Below are positions 1 through 11,102 of a stretch of DNA of 64,000 nt, piece by piece (the first letter of the stretch is position 1; every line of letters begins with the position of its first letter). The stretch is from Sabellastarte sp. h YS-2021 (lineage: Eukaryota > Annelida > Polychaeta > Sabellida > Sabellidae). The stretch covers positions 63,707,603 to 63,771,602 of the forward strand of contig OZ024929.1 in assembly GCA_964017235.1 (NCBI GenBank). Direction: 5' to 3'. A model generated the notes under the pieces. That model saw only the letters and a program-made list of their open reading frames with translations. It ran no database searches and was not told where the DNA came from. The translations under genes and the position numbers were made by a program.

Positions 1-89
1 CTCAGGCCACCACCCTCATATAAGACTTTAACAGAGACTTGCATTGGTTTTAGTGCTTTCTGAACCAGTTTGACGCATGTCTGTCAGGA

Positions 90-480
90 TTGGGAGGCAG
101 GTTGAACAATTTACCATTTGCCTCTGGAGAGTCATCTCCAGAACTTATGCATAGTCTTTTTGGAGATGATAAATATTATAGTTGCCATTTGATACCCAGG
201 ACAGAGATGTTATTAGCTTCTATTCAGGTTTTTCCTGGGCTTCGTTTTTTTCAGTTGCATTGTATTCTGGCATATTTAGAATTCCTAGTAATGAACAACG
301 TGTCTGTCGGTATGATTACAAAACATATCTCAGCTCTGAAGGCCCAGTTTATAATCTATGGCCTTCCTTTTTATTGATTAGATCACCAACAGGTAAGGTA
401 TTTATCAAATCACTAAAATCAACAGGCCTTTAAACATTGTCACTCGTAATATTATATCTTTAGTGGTCGTGTCCAATTTG
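90..480 (+). pseudogene. Tyrosine recombinase N-terminal (core-binding) fragment
   Basis: An open frame at 90-377 encodes about 95 residues. It contains a segment like the SAM-like DNA-binding domain found before the catalytic domain in tyrosine recombinases of animal retroelements (for example 'ILAYLEFLV', 'ISALKAQFIIYGLP'). The similarity continues past a stop in other frames near 375-450 ('IKSL' then 'NRPLNIV'), so at least one frameshift and one stop break it. No catalytic Arg-His-Arg-Tyr region follows, so this is only the N-terminal end of a dead copy. The family assignment rests on recalled motif similarity and is moderate; an unrelated integrase-like ORF is possible. Confidence 0.5.
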
Positions 481-536
481 CTACAGCAGTGCAGTTTCCC
501 CCCTTTGGCTCGGGTGTTCAAATCCATCTTCCTTCT

Positions 537-547
537 CCCCCCCCCCC
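537..547. repeat. Poly-C tract, 11 bases
   Basis: An uninterrupted run of C lies in a pyrimidine-rich segment just downstream of the recombinase fragment. It is a simple repeat with no sign of function. Confidence 0.8.
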
Positions 548-616
548 TTTATTGAGAATCTCTACTATGGCTCCCTTCTCCATTTCAAATTTTGACTCTT
601 CTAGGCACTTAACACT

Positions 617-737
617 GAGTGACATTAAATTCAATATCACCAGTATGGAAGTCAATCAAAACTCTCCAAAACAGGGAGAGTGACATTAAATTCAATATCA
701 CCAGTATGGAAGTCAATCAAAACTCTCCAAAACAGGG
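617..737 (+). repeat. 61-bp tandem duplication
   Basis: Two adjacent, almost identical copies begin at 617 and 678. Each starts 'gagtgacattaaattc' and ends 'ccaaaacaggg'. They look like a recent local duplication in otherwise unremarkable DNA. Confidence 0.9.
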
Positions 738-1680
738 TGCATGTAGTCACTGTACCAAAGCTCCTAGGTTCCCCTTTGTGTATAGTTAAGGCATTGAAAA
801 AGCCCTATTAGTCATATTTTTACTGTAACAGATGTTCCTTTATTTCAAATTATAACCCCGAATGGTATAGTAGTTGTTAGTTAAACCAAAAAGCAGGAAA
901 GTCTTGCTGCTACCTTTGCATGGGTTGTCATTTGTAAGTGTTTGTTTGGGTTTTGAGGATTTTCTTTATTGTGATTTTGTTGATTACACACATTGATTAC
1001 ACTGCCTGATCATGTATTTGTGTGTGTTTCCAATCCTAGGGGAATCTGCATGCACCATAACCATATAGTGACCATTTGAATGACATACCATGCTTTGGCA
1101 GTTGGCTGAACCGTTGAAAGTGGAGACAAAAATCAGGGGCACCAGTAAATACAAAAACTTCAATGTTTCACCCGCGATATTTCAGCCATTTTGGCATGGA
1201 TTTTTATGCAACAAAAATGAGCAGAAGGGCCGTAAAATACTTTTCTAATGATATATAAAGCTTACATAGTTTCCCAGATATTAGTGAAAAACCTGAAGTT
1301 ATTGATACTCAGTATCCATGGTCAAGTGGTGTCGCTGTATACAAAAAAAGATATCCCGCTCCTTATATCCCCTATTCAAGTCCAAAATGACTTGCATTAT
1401 ATAATAAATAATATGTTAAAACCAACCAAGAACTAATATTTTATGTTTTTTTTCTGGCAAATTAGTGATTGTTCTTGTTTGAAAGGCAGTTTGTTTTTCA
1501 ACATTGCTGAATATAAACATGGGTACTGCACATGAGCAATCAGAATTCCATTTAGGATTATTATCTAGACCTTATGTTTTGAAATATTTAAAAACAGTTA
1601 CTGAATCATGATCTTTTTAAGTATGTAAAATTCAGGCTGTGTATGAAAGCACTTGAATAATAATCTTCTGCCCCATTCAC
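738..1680. other. No gene seen
   Basis: This is AT-rich sequence with only short open frames, such as a 62-codon frame at 1,248-1,436 that lacks coding features. I see no RNA gene, repeat array or transposon end. Confidence 0.5.
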
Positions 1681-2034
1681 ACTACAAGTCGTATCCCCTG
1701 CGGTGACCTGTTATTCCAGGCGGCAGAACCGCCTCCCAGGTTGCCCCCATTTTTCTGACGGTATTTGGTGCCACTATCCTGCTACTGTCATGTCATGGTG
1801 GTTCCCACGGTCTGTTCATGGTGACACTGGTTTTCAACAAGGTTTCTCACAGTCATCAATGGACAAGCACTGACGTCCAATGTTTTGTATGGTCTGCATT
1901 CGGTTAGACATGCTACTCGCATGGTGACATAAGGTGAGGCAAGGTTCCCAAAGGTTGTGTGTTGTTGATGCATGTTTGTAGTACTCTCGTGCCACTGTCA
2001 CTGGCAGTCGTGTAACTGGTGCACTACGGTCCCC

Positions 2035-2046
2035 AAATATAAAACC
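2035..2046 (+). promoter_or_regulatory. TATA-like box upstream of Harbinger relic A
   Basis: The motif 'aaatataaaacc' lies about 150 bp before the first recognisable transposase residues, in a locally GC-richer stretch. It could be the promoter of the transposon. The evidence is only motif and position. Confidence 0.3.
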
Positions 2047-2189
2047 GTGCCTCACAGTCGACCACCATTATTTCTTCTGGTTACTTGAAGAGAGCAACAT
2101 TGTTAGGAACATTCAGCCAGCTGACAGATTGAGATTGCTTGGTGGTATGATGCAGGTGCAGAATGATATGCTAGTGTAAAATGTTGCAG

Positions 2190-3378
2190 TAAATATAGAT
2201 TTGGCCCTTTGGTAGGGACGTAGGCATCACAGACAGTGTTGGGTAAGAAACCTGCTCCTAGAGAGGCCACAGTTTGGCCAGTATGAAGTTCTGATGGACC
2301 AGCAGATGAATTCTGATGCATATGGCAATAGAAATTTTGTCAGACTGTCTCCAGAACTCTTCACATATCTTGTGGAAAGAGTGAACCCAGTGATTGAGAA
2401 GCAAAAAAATAAGATTTTGCCAGCCACTTCCAGCTGGATTGAAGATAGCCATCACCCTCAGATACCTGGCCACAGGGGACTCATACAAGAGAATGATGTA
2501 TGGCTTCAGGGTCCCCTTCAACACCATATAACTGTTTGTGCCAGAGGTGTGTGAGGCTATCTACCAGATTTACAAGTATGATGAGCTAAAATGTCCAAGG
2601 ACACCACAAGAATGGCATGAGAAGGCACAGCAATTTGGCCAGAGGTGGATCTTTCACCATGCTGTGGGAGCCCTAGATGGGAAACATGTGGCCATAAGAT
2701 GTCCCAGGTGGTCAGGGTGAAAATATTTCAACTACAAGGGTTTCTACCCAGTGGTTATGTTGGCCCTGGTGGACACTGACTACAGGTTTCTGTGGGCAGA
2801 TGTGGCGAGTAATGGGTGCTGTTCTAATGCCCAGATCTTTAATGAGGGCCAGCTGAGGCAGAGTGTTATGGATGGAACCATAAGTTTTCCAGTGGCAGAT
2901 CCGTTGCCAGATAATGACAGGGACATGCCTTACTTTATAGTGGCAGATGATGCCTTTGCCTAGAGGACTTGGCCAATGATGCCTTTCTCTGGCAAAGACC
3001 TGAATGACCAACAATGCATCTTCAACAACAGACTGTCCATAGCTAGATGGGTGGTGGAGAGCACATTTCATATTCTGGCCAATCGATTTAGATGCCTACT
3101 GACCACAATGGCCCAGGGGCCACACAATGTCATGTTGGTGGTTTTGGCTTGTGTGACCCTGCACAACATAATCAGGACACGTTATTGGGCAGACCATCAG
3201 GGACTAGCAGATGAGGAAAATAATCATGGTCAACTACCAGGTGCTTGGAGGGAAGGTCAAGTTCTGCCAGACTGTGTGGAACCTGGCCACAATTGCAGCT
3301 AAGAGGCAGAAAGAGTACTTGATGCATTATTACAACAATGCTGTTGGGGCAGTGCCATGGCAGAATGATATGACTTAG
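2190..3378 (+). pseudogene. PIF/Harbinger transposase (HARBI1-like nuclease), relic A
   Basis: This is a DDE-superfamily nuclease that cuts and joins transposon ends in PIF/Harbinger elements. Reading across frames, an N-terminal 'RPQFGQYE' type motif near 2,260 is followed by 'FVRLSPELFTYLVERV' and then the catalytic domain. The first Asp sits in 'GALDGKHV', the second in 'ALVDTDYRF' and the Glu in 'VVESTFHI', so all three catalytic residues survive. The C-terminus ends near 'WQNDM' with a stop at 3,376-3,378, and AATAAA signals follow at about 3,484 and 3,531. Frameshifts between about 2,415 and 2,540 and in-frame stops after 'RWSG' (about 2,718) and 'DDAFA' (about 2,961) make it nonfunctional. 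It is nearly full length and in the same orientation as relic B-left. Confidence 0.88.
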
Positions 3379-4118
3379 TTCAAGGACATTTAAGAACTTT
3401 AAACATTAACTCTTGTTGTTTGTTACTACATTGATTTTTGTTATTCGAAGTATTAAGCACTCTAAAGTTAATTGTTAAATGCCAATAAAAGTATATTTTT
3501 TCTGATTACATTGTACAATGGACAGTATATCAATAAAGTTATTTTGGGTCAAATAAATCAAAGGTCAAATCTTGTTTAAGGTCAACATTTTGTAATAAAT
3601 ACTGAAAGATCATTATTAACTTTTCAGCCCAAGGTCACACTGGGGGTCATGCTAGGGTCTGTATTCATTTCAAGTCGTATGTTTCACCATGGCAATAGAA
3701 GATGTCATAAGTCTGGAGAAATAACAAAGGAATTCATACATTTATAACATTTATTTCTTTAACAAAACCCCCAAAAAATTACATAAACATAACAAAAAAG
3801 CAGAGAAACAAAAAACAAAGTTCATAACTTAAAGAAAAACAAATCATAACAATAGTATAAAGGAAGTTAAAAATAATTTAACCTAATGCTGCTAAATACC
3901 ACAGAGATAGCAACTGAGCCTTTATAATTTTTTTTGAAAAAATAGGAATTGGTCCAAGAACAAGTTAAGCAAAAATTAAACATAAGTTTGAAAAAAGCCA
4001 AAAAACCCTAAACATTTACAACTTAGAAACCTAAATGATTAAAGAGTAAGTTAAGCAAATGTAAAAATAAAATTTGAAAAACCCTAACAATTACAATTTA
4101 ATATGTTTAACATAAGTA
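3379..4118. other. AT-rich tail of Harbinger relic A; no gene
   Basis: This holds likely transposon 3' sequence, then A-rich DNA. At about 3,960-4,105 there are two loose copies of a segment containing 'aagttaagcaaa' and 'ttgaaaaa.ccctaa'. I see no coding potential and no clear terminal inverted repeat. Confidence 0.45.
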
Positions 4119-4199
4119 CATAGTAACAAGAGTGAGACCTCAAAAATACAGCAGTGAAACAAAACATTAAACACGTAGTCAAAGGCTTTTTGGGTGGTC

Positions 4200-4450
4200 T
4201 TAGAAGCTGTGGGGAACTTTGGAGCAGGAACAGATTAACCAATATATAATCATGTCAGATGCAGAGCATTCAGTCACCCTCAGCAACCTTGTGTAGAACT
4301 TTTGTAACAGTAGCAAGTCAGAAGTTTGACAGTAATTCACTGTCCTCCACCACCGAGACGTGTTCCAATTGCAGTGGGCCAACTTGCGTCCCCATGTCCC
4401 ATCAGTGGGACACTGAATGGCATCTTATTTGACCTTGCCTCACTGCGATA
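4200..4450 (-). other. Unrecognised open frame near arm end (paired copy at 27,521-27,817)
   Basis: A 60-residue minus-strand frame (4,200-4,382, starting 'MAHCNWNTSRWW') is preserved in the right arm as a 98-residue frame at 27,521-27,817 (plus). The shared residues reflect DNA identity of the arms, so conservation is not independent evidence of coding. I do not recognise it. Short direct repeats of 'gtactgacag' lie just beside it at about 4,470-4,500. Confidence 0.2.
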
Positions 4451-5985
4451 AAAATAGTGATAGGCAGGTACTGACAGGGACTGACAGGTACTGACAGATA
4501 TGGTTACATGTACAGTGCTAGTTCTGACATGGACGGTGAAAAACGGGGAGTTATGTGGAAATTTTCAGAGGCAGAAATTTTAAACAGTTTAAACCTTTTA
4601 TGTGACACATAAGGATTTGGACGTTGCCTTGCCAGATTATAACCGTGTATTATAACTACTGTAATGGTTAACACTTGCCAGATTATAATAAAAAATGTCA
4701 AAACGGTGAATATACAGAAGTTTAAAACAGCAAAAAGACATGTATAAGGCATTAATTCATATGAACAAGTGCTATGTATATAAAGACCAAGCAAACTAGT
4801 TTATTTCTATAAAAATACTTTATTCAATGTTTTGTTTTTATTGTTTCTTTTAAAATTTGTTTTTGAGGTAATATTTCAAAATCTTGTTTATATACATGCT
4901 TTATTTTTAAAATAATGTAGAATTTTGACGTTTTCATATTGCATTTTTGTTATTTCACCTTTGTTTGCTTTATGACGGCATTTGATGCTCAGTTTGACCC
5001 AGTGGCTTTGGCTATTGTGTATAGATGCCAACAGTCACCCTTCATCAGTATACGTCTTTATGACGCCATTGTTACTTTATCACTTCATCATCAGAAATCA
5101 TTGAGTGACCTTAGATACCTTATGTTCAAGGACATGTAAGAACCCTGCATTCAAATCAAACCAATAGTATGGGTTCATATAAACAGTGAGTACAAAATAT
5201 GACAGATGTGTCAGATGTTAAATGTCCCCCCTGTGGACCCAGTTAATAATAATATGCCCAAAGTATCCAGCATGTTGCAAGGGTTGACTAATTGGGGGCA
5301 GCCTGTTTGCTGTGGGTTGCCATCTGTTGCAGAGGAAAAGAGGGTCATGGTTGTTGAGCCAATACTTTGTTGTGACATTGAAAAGGGAAAACACAATTTT
5401 TGCTTCAATTTCACTCAGTCGGAAAGTTAAGATGGCTTAATCAATCAACTGGTTAGTGCCAAGCCCAAGTGTTCTAAATTAATGATGGTTTTTGAATGTG
5501 AAAGTTGCATTTTTTTGGGGGGGGGGGTTGCTTTCGTTTGGTATCTACAAAAAGTTGCTTCACAGGTCAAATCAAGGTTTACTCTTAATCTGTTCTTTGA
5601 GTATATTACTAGTGTATCTCTTATATCAGCTTCACACTGTAATGATATCTCCTTGTTGGGCTCAGAGAGTGGCACAAAATCATTACTATTTCACTATGGC
5701 TCCTCAAAAACACTAAAATCACTGATAGGAAAAGATCTAGACCTGATACCATGACTATGACTTACGAACTTGGATTTTGCTCAGACATTTTCCTGGCCAT
5801 GGTTTCTATTACTAAACAGAACAGGTGATGAAAGACCTGTGTGCACACCATCTCTATTTGCTGTGAATAAGACTACTGCAGCAATGCTAGGCTCTAATTC
5901 CTTTTATATTAAGGAACTAAGAAATGGAAGCATTTTGGTTGATGTGAATAAAAAATAAAATAAGCGGACTTGTAGATAAAGTAAT
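4451..5985. other. Left-arm segment without recognised genes
   Basis: Several short frames (for example 5,206-5,430 and 5,770-5,958) have counterparts in the right arm but match no family I know. An 11-base G run sits at about 5,517-5,527, with a C run at the paired site near 26,510. Probable decayed transposon or intergenic DNA copied with the arm. Confidence 0.4.
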
Positions 5986-7125
5986 TTGATTTGCACACAA
6001 AGAAGGACACATCAGGAACATCTGGCCCAGCACCTGCCATGCATGCACCTCCACCAAACCCATATATTTTGCCATGAATTCATCAAACAAAAGATAAGAG
6101 ATACTTCAACAACCTCTTGCTGATGTTCCAGGTTTCCAGGATTTTGTAAGGATGCCAACTGCAGGTTTTGACCTCATTCAGGAGTGCATACATCACCATC
6201 CCAGGAAGGAAGCCACCAATTTCAGGCAGCCTTTACGAGTGAGCTTAAAGCTGACAATAACACTGGATAACCATACAAACCACTTTTAAACAAACCACCA
6301 TACGTAAGTTCTTCCTTATCATCTGCAGGGCCATCATTGCTGAATTCCAGGAAGGTTATTTGGCATTCCTTACAACTCCTAAAGAACGGAGACAAATTGA
6401 ACAGGAGTTCAGAAAAAGATGGAATATCAACCCTGCTGTTGGCTTGGTAGATGGAAAACATATCACCATGAAGAAATGTACCAGATCTGGGAGAAAATTT
6501 TACAATTACAAGGACTCTTTTCGACTGGTTCTGTAAGCTCTGGTTGACACTGAACACAGATTCCTTTACACAGATGTTGGGTTCAATGGATCTTAATCAG
6601 ATGCACAAATTTTCAACTGGTGAAAGTTGAAGAAAAATATAGAGGATGGCACCTTAGTACTTCCCCCTGAAGCCCTGGGGATGGCGGCATCCTTTGAAAC
6701 TATACAACAGAAGACAAACGAATGTGGAAGAAAGAATAGCAAACGACAGGATCTGCAGAAGCAGGAGGGTAGTGAAGAATGCTTTTGTAATATTAGTTAG
6801 CAGATTCAAGGTGCTACTTAGCACAATGGAGGAAAGACCAAAGGTTGTTAGAGACATAGTATTGACATGTGTTGTGTTACCCAACATCCTGAGAACACAT
6901 CAAGGAGGAGACCACCCAACCCAAATAACATCCTGAAGACACATCAAGCAGGTGGCTACCCAACCCAGAGGATGACATTCCAGCTCTAAATGAACAGTTA
7001 ATATGTAGAGCAGATGAAAACCACAGAAATACCTCAACGGCAAAGAAACAAAGAGAGCTACTTAAGGATTACTTCAACCACCTTGACAGAAGTGGCTGGC
7101 ATCTATCAGCGATTTGAGGGGTCTA
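5986..7125 (+). pseudogene. PIF/Harbinger transposase relic B (left-arm copy)
   Basis: This decayed DDE transposase reads across frames from an N-terminal part ('FRQPLR.SLKLTITL' near 6,220) through a first catalytic Asp context ('GLVDGKHITMKKC' near 6,440) and a second ('LVDTEHRFLYTDVG' near 6,540) to the C-terminal frame at 6,694-6,936. In that frame the expected 'VVENAF' is 'VVKNAF': the catalytic Glu has become Lys. The same change occurs in the right-arm copy, so it predates the duplication. The end matches relic C near 58,080-58,260, showing the same Harbinger family. It cannot be active. Confidence 0.82.
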
Positions 7126-8056
7126 CACCATTCTTTTCAAGAACTTTATATTTAAGTTAGTGCTCAACAAAAATTCCAAAAATGTTAAAAAAACAAGTTT
7201 CCCACAAATTTATGCCAAGTTTTAAACTAATTTTAAAAAGGTCTCAAAATAACAGCCAAAATGAGAATATCCTAATGCAGCATAACCAAATCACCAAACA
7301 AAAATTTCAAATGTCCTTTCCCTTTTACAAATGAAGTTTGTTTTGCCCCAAGCTGACTCCAGGGTCATTGGGCTACTCATGTCACCCGGGCTTGGTAGGA
7401 GAACTTGGCGAGAGTTTATTCTTCATGGCACATGATATTATGACAGGGGAATTACCGTATTTTGGGGGAACAATTTCATTTTAAACATCTTCATACAAAT
7501 ACAGACACTGAATGAAATCTGTTATTATTTGACATGTATATTTGCCAAATAAGTATAAGAATAATAAATATATATAGACCAAATATAGATGGTGTATTTC
7601 CTTAGAGCTCCTCAAGGTTCTGCTTTGGGCCCTTTGTTATTTTTAATATACACTACTCGTTCAGCTTGGTGATTGGTAAACATAGCATATATTAAGTTGC
7701 ATCTTTATGCCAACAACACACAATTTTATGTGTATTTGTCTCAAAATAATGCTCTGCTACCTTTGAATCTTAAAGTATTGATCACATTAACCTCTTACAT
7801 TATCTCAAAGGTCAAACATGTTATACAAAAACAGAAACTCAGTGAAGTTCACAAGGCGAATTGACTTTTTGTTCCAAAATAAATATATTTGGGCAAATCC
7901 CAAAGGGTGTAATTGCATATTATAAAATCAATAATAAATCGAATGAAAATGTCCTTAGTACGAAATATAAACAGCAAAAAGAGTTACAGGTAGACTTGGG
8001 TAATTTAATTACGGAAACAATAGAGAGGTTTGATGGTCCCGTAAAGTAAAAATTTG
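7126..8056. other. Left-arm DNA between Harbinger and DIRS-derived elements
   Basis: No gene is recognised. Bases from about 7,837 to 8,388 have no counterpart in the right arm. Short frames (7,673-7,864 and 7,861-8,049) are AT-rich and unconvincing. Confidence 0.4.
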
Positions 8057-8346
8057 AAAATTTTAATTACTTAAATGTAGCCTTTATAAGCTACAAGCTT
8101 ACCATGTGGAACTGAATGTTCACTCGGGGGGCCGCAGGCATCTGGCCAATGTCCAAGAAAATTAGACGTTAAGTGTTGGCCGTAGCCTCAGCTTGTACTT
8201 TCGTGGAACTCTTTCAATTCTTCCTCCTTTTCTCGTTGCAATTTTGAACCATACCACTCAGTTGTAACACAGCGGGCCGGCAGGGTAGGACTCTCTTCAG
8301 TTTCACATGGTAAGCTTGTAAAGCTACATTTAAGTAATTAAAATTT
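8057..8346 (+). mobile_element. Mini-DIRS: short non-autonomous DIRS-derived element
   Basis: About 290 bp are bounded by inverted repeats of about 50 bp (8,057-8,116 and 8,297-8,346) ending in 'aagcttaccatgtg.aactg'. This resembles the terminal repeat of the neighbouring DIRS element ('tagcttaccatgtg.aactg'). The first about 145 bp inside the left repeat match the 5' leader of the right-arm DIRS at 18,455-18,600 ('gtgttggccgtagcctca', 'cgtggaactct'). About 60 bp of unmatched sequence follow, then the right repeat. It looks like a DIRS 5' end joined to a 3' end with the coding region removed. It points opposite to the left-arm DIRS, and only 4 bp separate their terminal repeats. It is absent from the right arm. 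Confidence 0.75.
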
Positions 8347-8819
8347 TTTATTTTATTGCGCTACAATAGCTTACCATGTGAAACTGAATGCTAAATCCAA
8401 CCGCTCGGTGGAGGGATTACAGCTAAGACTGGAAGAAGTAGTTAATTTTTCTTGGATATTGAAGTAGTAGATTAGAATGAATGTTTAGAAATACCAGTCT
8501 GAGTCCCATTAACAGTGCCCAAGTCCCAAAGACTGGGTCTGTAGAGAGCCAAAAACCTGAAGTGAATGAATGACAATGCTAAAAAACTGTCTGGATGTTT
8601 TGATTGGAGGAGATAAGTGCAGCCTATGCTCACTTCTGAAGAGTAAAGCCCTTGGGGTTAAGCCATGATGAAAACAAGCACTAGGCTTGGGAAGCTCATA
8701 ATTTTTGCCACCCTAAAATGAGATTAATGACAACCTTAATAAGTCCGTAATACATAATACAATATGTACTGAAAATATAAAAAGATTTTACCCAACATCC
8801 TGATGAGGTAAACTTATAC

Positions 8820-10085
8820 CTAGACCCTGGGATTTAGACTCCTGAAGACTTGGGTGTAGTGATGTGCCCCCTTCTTTTCTTTCCGATTATAACTGGTATG
8901 AGAGGAAGGGTCTAGGATTTGTTGTGGTGCCACTACTGGACCCAGATACATATTGTTGTCGTCGTCTGACCAAGTAAGGTCTTTTAGGTAAAAATTAGTA
9001 AATGTGTTGTAAGCTTTCCAGTGAAAGGCTTGCAAGATTTGGTCCACCGATACCCCACCATAAAAGGCCTTAGAGCCCACGAAGACCCTAATGTCATGCA
9101 CTTTAACTTGGACTAAGTCCAAGGATTGTTGGTCTGATTGTTTATAACAAAATAGGATTGTTTATTTCATCCAAGAAGAGAGTTTAGTGGGCCTAATGTC
9201 TGAGGTGTGGCCTTTCTTAAAGGAAATGAAGAGTAGGGATCGAGACCCTCTCAGGTCTTTGGTTTGATCCAAGTAATACCTCAGGGCCCGTACCAGACAC
9301 AAGGTCCTGTCTTCTTTGAATTGTCTATCTACAATGGTAGTCAAAGCAGGAATAGTCACCGGAGACACACTTTGAGAACCTTCTCTTGCTAGTTAGTTTT
9401 TGGCTATGAAATCAGAAGAAGGGAACAAGGCAACCTTTTCCCATTGGCCTAGATTAGATACTTTGTTTGTAACCCAGGCATGAAATTCACTTTGGCGCTT
9501 GCCGGAGTCAAAGGTAGCAAGAAAGCAGTTTTGAGAGTGAGATGTTTGAGGCCTGTGTCTTTCATAAGCTCAAAGGGTGCTTTGGTGAGCTCATTAAGAA
9601 CAACAGAAAGGTTCTATTTTGGAAGATTCCTGTTTAGATCTTGGTAAAGGTACATGAGGGAGTTGAGAAATCCACCGAATTTTCTCTGCACCTTTTCTCA
9701 AAATACGGCCCACTTTGACTTGTAGGTGGTCCTTGTTGATGACCTTTGAGGGGCAGCAATTCTCTCTGCCTCCTCCTCCTTCTTCTTGGAGCTGTGCAAT
9801 CCTAGACGCCAGGTGTGGAGGATGAGATGTTATGGATTGCTGTGAAAGACATAATTGTGGGACTGTTTGAGAAGAGTTGTTGACACTGGTAGCTGAAGTG
9901 GGATCTCTGTTGAGAGCTGCACTAGGTCCCAAAACCAGGGCATCCCTGGCCAGCCTGGGACCATTACAATGATCAGGCAATTGCATTGGCTGATTTTTTG
10001 GATCACCCTGTGAAGGAGAGCCATCGGAGGGTAAGCATAGGCAGTGAGACCCAATCAGTTTATGTTTAGAGCATCTATGTCCCAA
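8820..10085 (-). pseudogene. DIRS tyrosine recombinase (left copy)
   Basis: This site-specific recombinase would integrate the circular cDNA. It reads from the N-terminal DNA-binding part (about 10,085 down to 9,594), through 'SGKRQSEFHAW' near 9,490, whose Arg is the first catalytic residue. It continues through 'SPVTIPALTTIVDRQFKEDR' near 9,340, then 'HDIRVF' (the HxxR box, about 9,090), 'FHWKAYNTFTNFYL' (the Trp and the nucleophilic Tyr region, about 9,020) and a C-terminus at 8,820. The catalytic signature is therefore retained, but frameshifts and stops (for example near 9,395) split it into at least three frames. The matching right-arm copy has lost the first Arg. Confidence 0.85.
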
Positions 10086-10963
10086 GCATTTGGGTCTGGG
10101 ACTCGTACAGTGGAAGTTTGTGGTTCACACAAGTGGCAAATAGATCTACATGAGGAGTGAACCACTTTTGACAAATCTGTTTGAACACCTGTGGATACAG
10201 TGACCATTCTGTTGACTGCATTTGGTTCGACCTGGACAGAATATTTCCTTGAGTTTGGGTGGATGGGGATGTAAAGGTAAACGTCTGATAGGTCTATTGA
10301 CCATACCCATTCCCCTGGAATCAGGGAGGTCCTGATGGACTTTGGAGTTTCCATTTTGAACTTTTCTACAAGTAGAAAAGTGTTGAGAGTGCTTAGGTCT
10401 ATTACTGGCCTCCACCTTTGGTTAGGCTTGGGGACTAGAAGCAGGCGACTGTAAAACCCGAGAGATTTTCCATTTTCCACCCTTTCTATTGCGTCATTTG
10501 ACAGAAGAGACTGGATACAAGTGGCCAGAGCTTGGTCTTTTTAAAGGACCTTGTATCCTGACTGAATTAGAGGAACTCTGGCAAGTTGTTTAAACATTTG
10601 TTCGTTTGCCAGTCTCTGAAAAAACGGAGGCGACCTCCTACTGGTGGACTGAGGGAGGCCTTTAAGGAGTCATTAGGGGAAGGGGTTTCCACATCCTCGT
10701 CCCCTAGAGTGGGGTTGAAAATGACCCTTGGAGCCTCTAAAATTTGGTTTCCCCCTGCCTGAGGAAAATGATTGGTTACTGCTTTGAGAGGAGTTTCCCC
10801 CATAGGGGTGTTTCCTGTAGGAGCCTCTTTTCTTATTTTGGGGACCATGAAAGGGCTTATTTTGATAGGGTCCAAAACCTTGAGCATCTTTAGAGGTGAC
10901 CTTTTGAGGAGGAAGTCTTCTCTCTCCTTGACTAGTTAAGACTTGAACAATGAGGAAGGTCAA
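10055..10963 (-). pseudogene. DIRS reverse transcriptase, truncated (left copy)
   Basis: The frame at 10,055-10,480 starts in RT fingers ('LLVPKPNQRWRPVIDLSTLN') and reaches 'SIDLSDVYLYIPIHPN'. It then jumps directly to sequence that in the right arm lies after RNase H ('YSVQVEP'). The palm motif with the catalytic Asp pair and the whole RNase H are therefore gone. The jump is the 961-bp deletion, with shared 'ATA' at the two right-arm breakpoints (21,344-21,346 and 22,305-22,307). Upstream frames at 10,567-10,963 hold the gag-RT linker. This copy cannot encode a polymerase. Confidence 0.88.
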
Positions 10964-11102
10964 AAGGGCAAATTCCTGAGTTCTTGGTGTCTCGTATCCC
11001 CTAAATGTGGTTGAAGTAGGGTCATTTCAGCCTCGCACCTTAGCAGGCCAGTGTTACCCATGGTGTATAGCTCCCTCTGGAGTATATGGGCTACAGATTT
11101 GC

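Noticed and set aside
2712..3071. 119-codon minus-strand frame
   Set aside because: It is the antisense shadow of Harbinger relic A, whose plus strand has the catalytic motifs.
3990..4100. Telomere-like 'aaccctaa' motifs (also near 55,200)
   Set aside because: The motifs are isolated, not in tandem, and lie within larger repeated blocks near Harbinger relics.
4504..4794. Hydrophobic 96-codon minus-strand frame suggesting a membrane protein
   Set aside because: Residues follow the local AT richness, the partner in the right arm is broken, and no motif is present.
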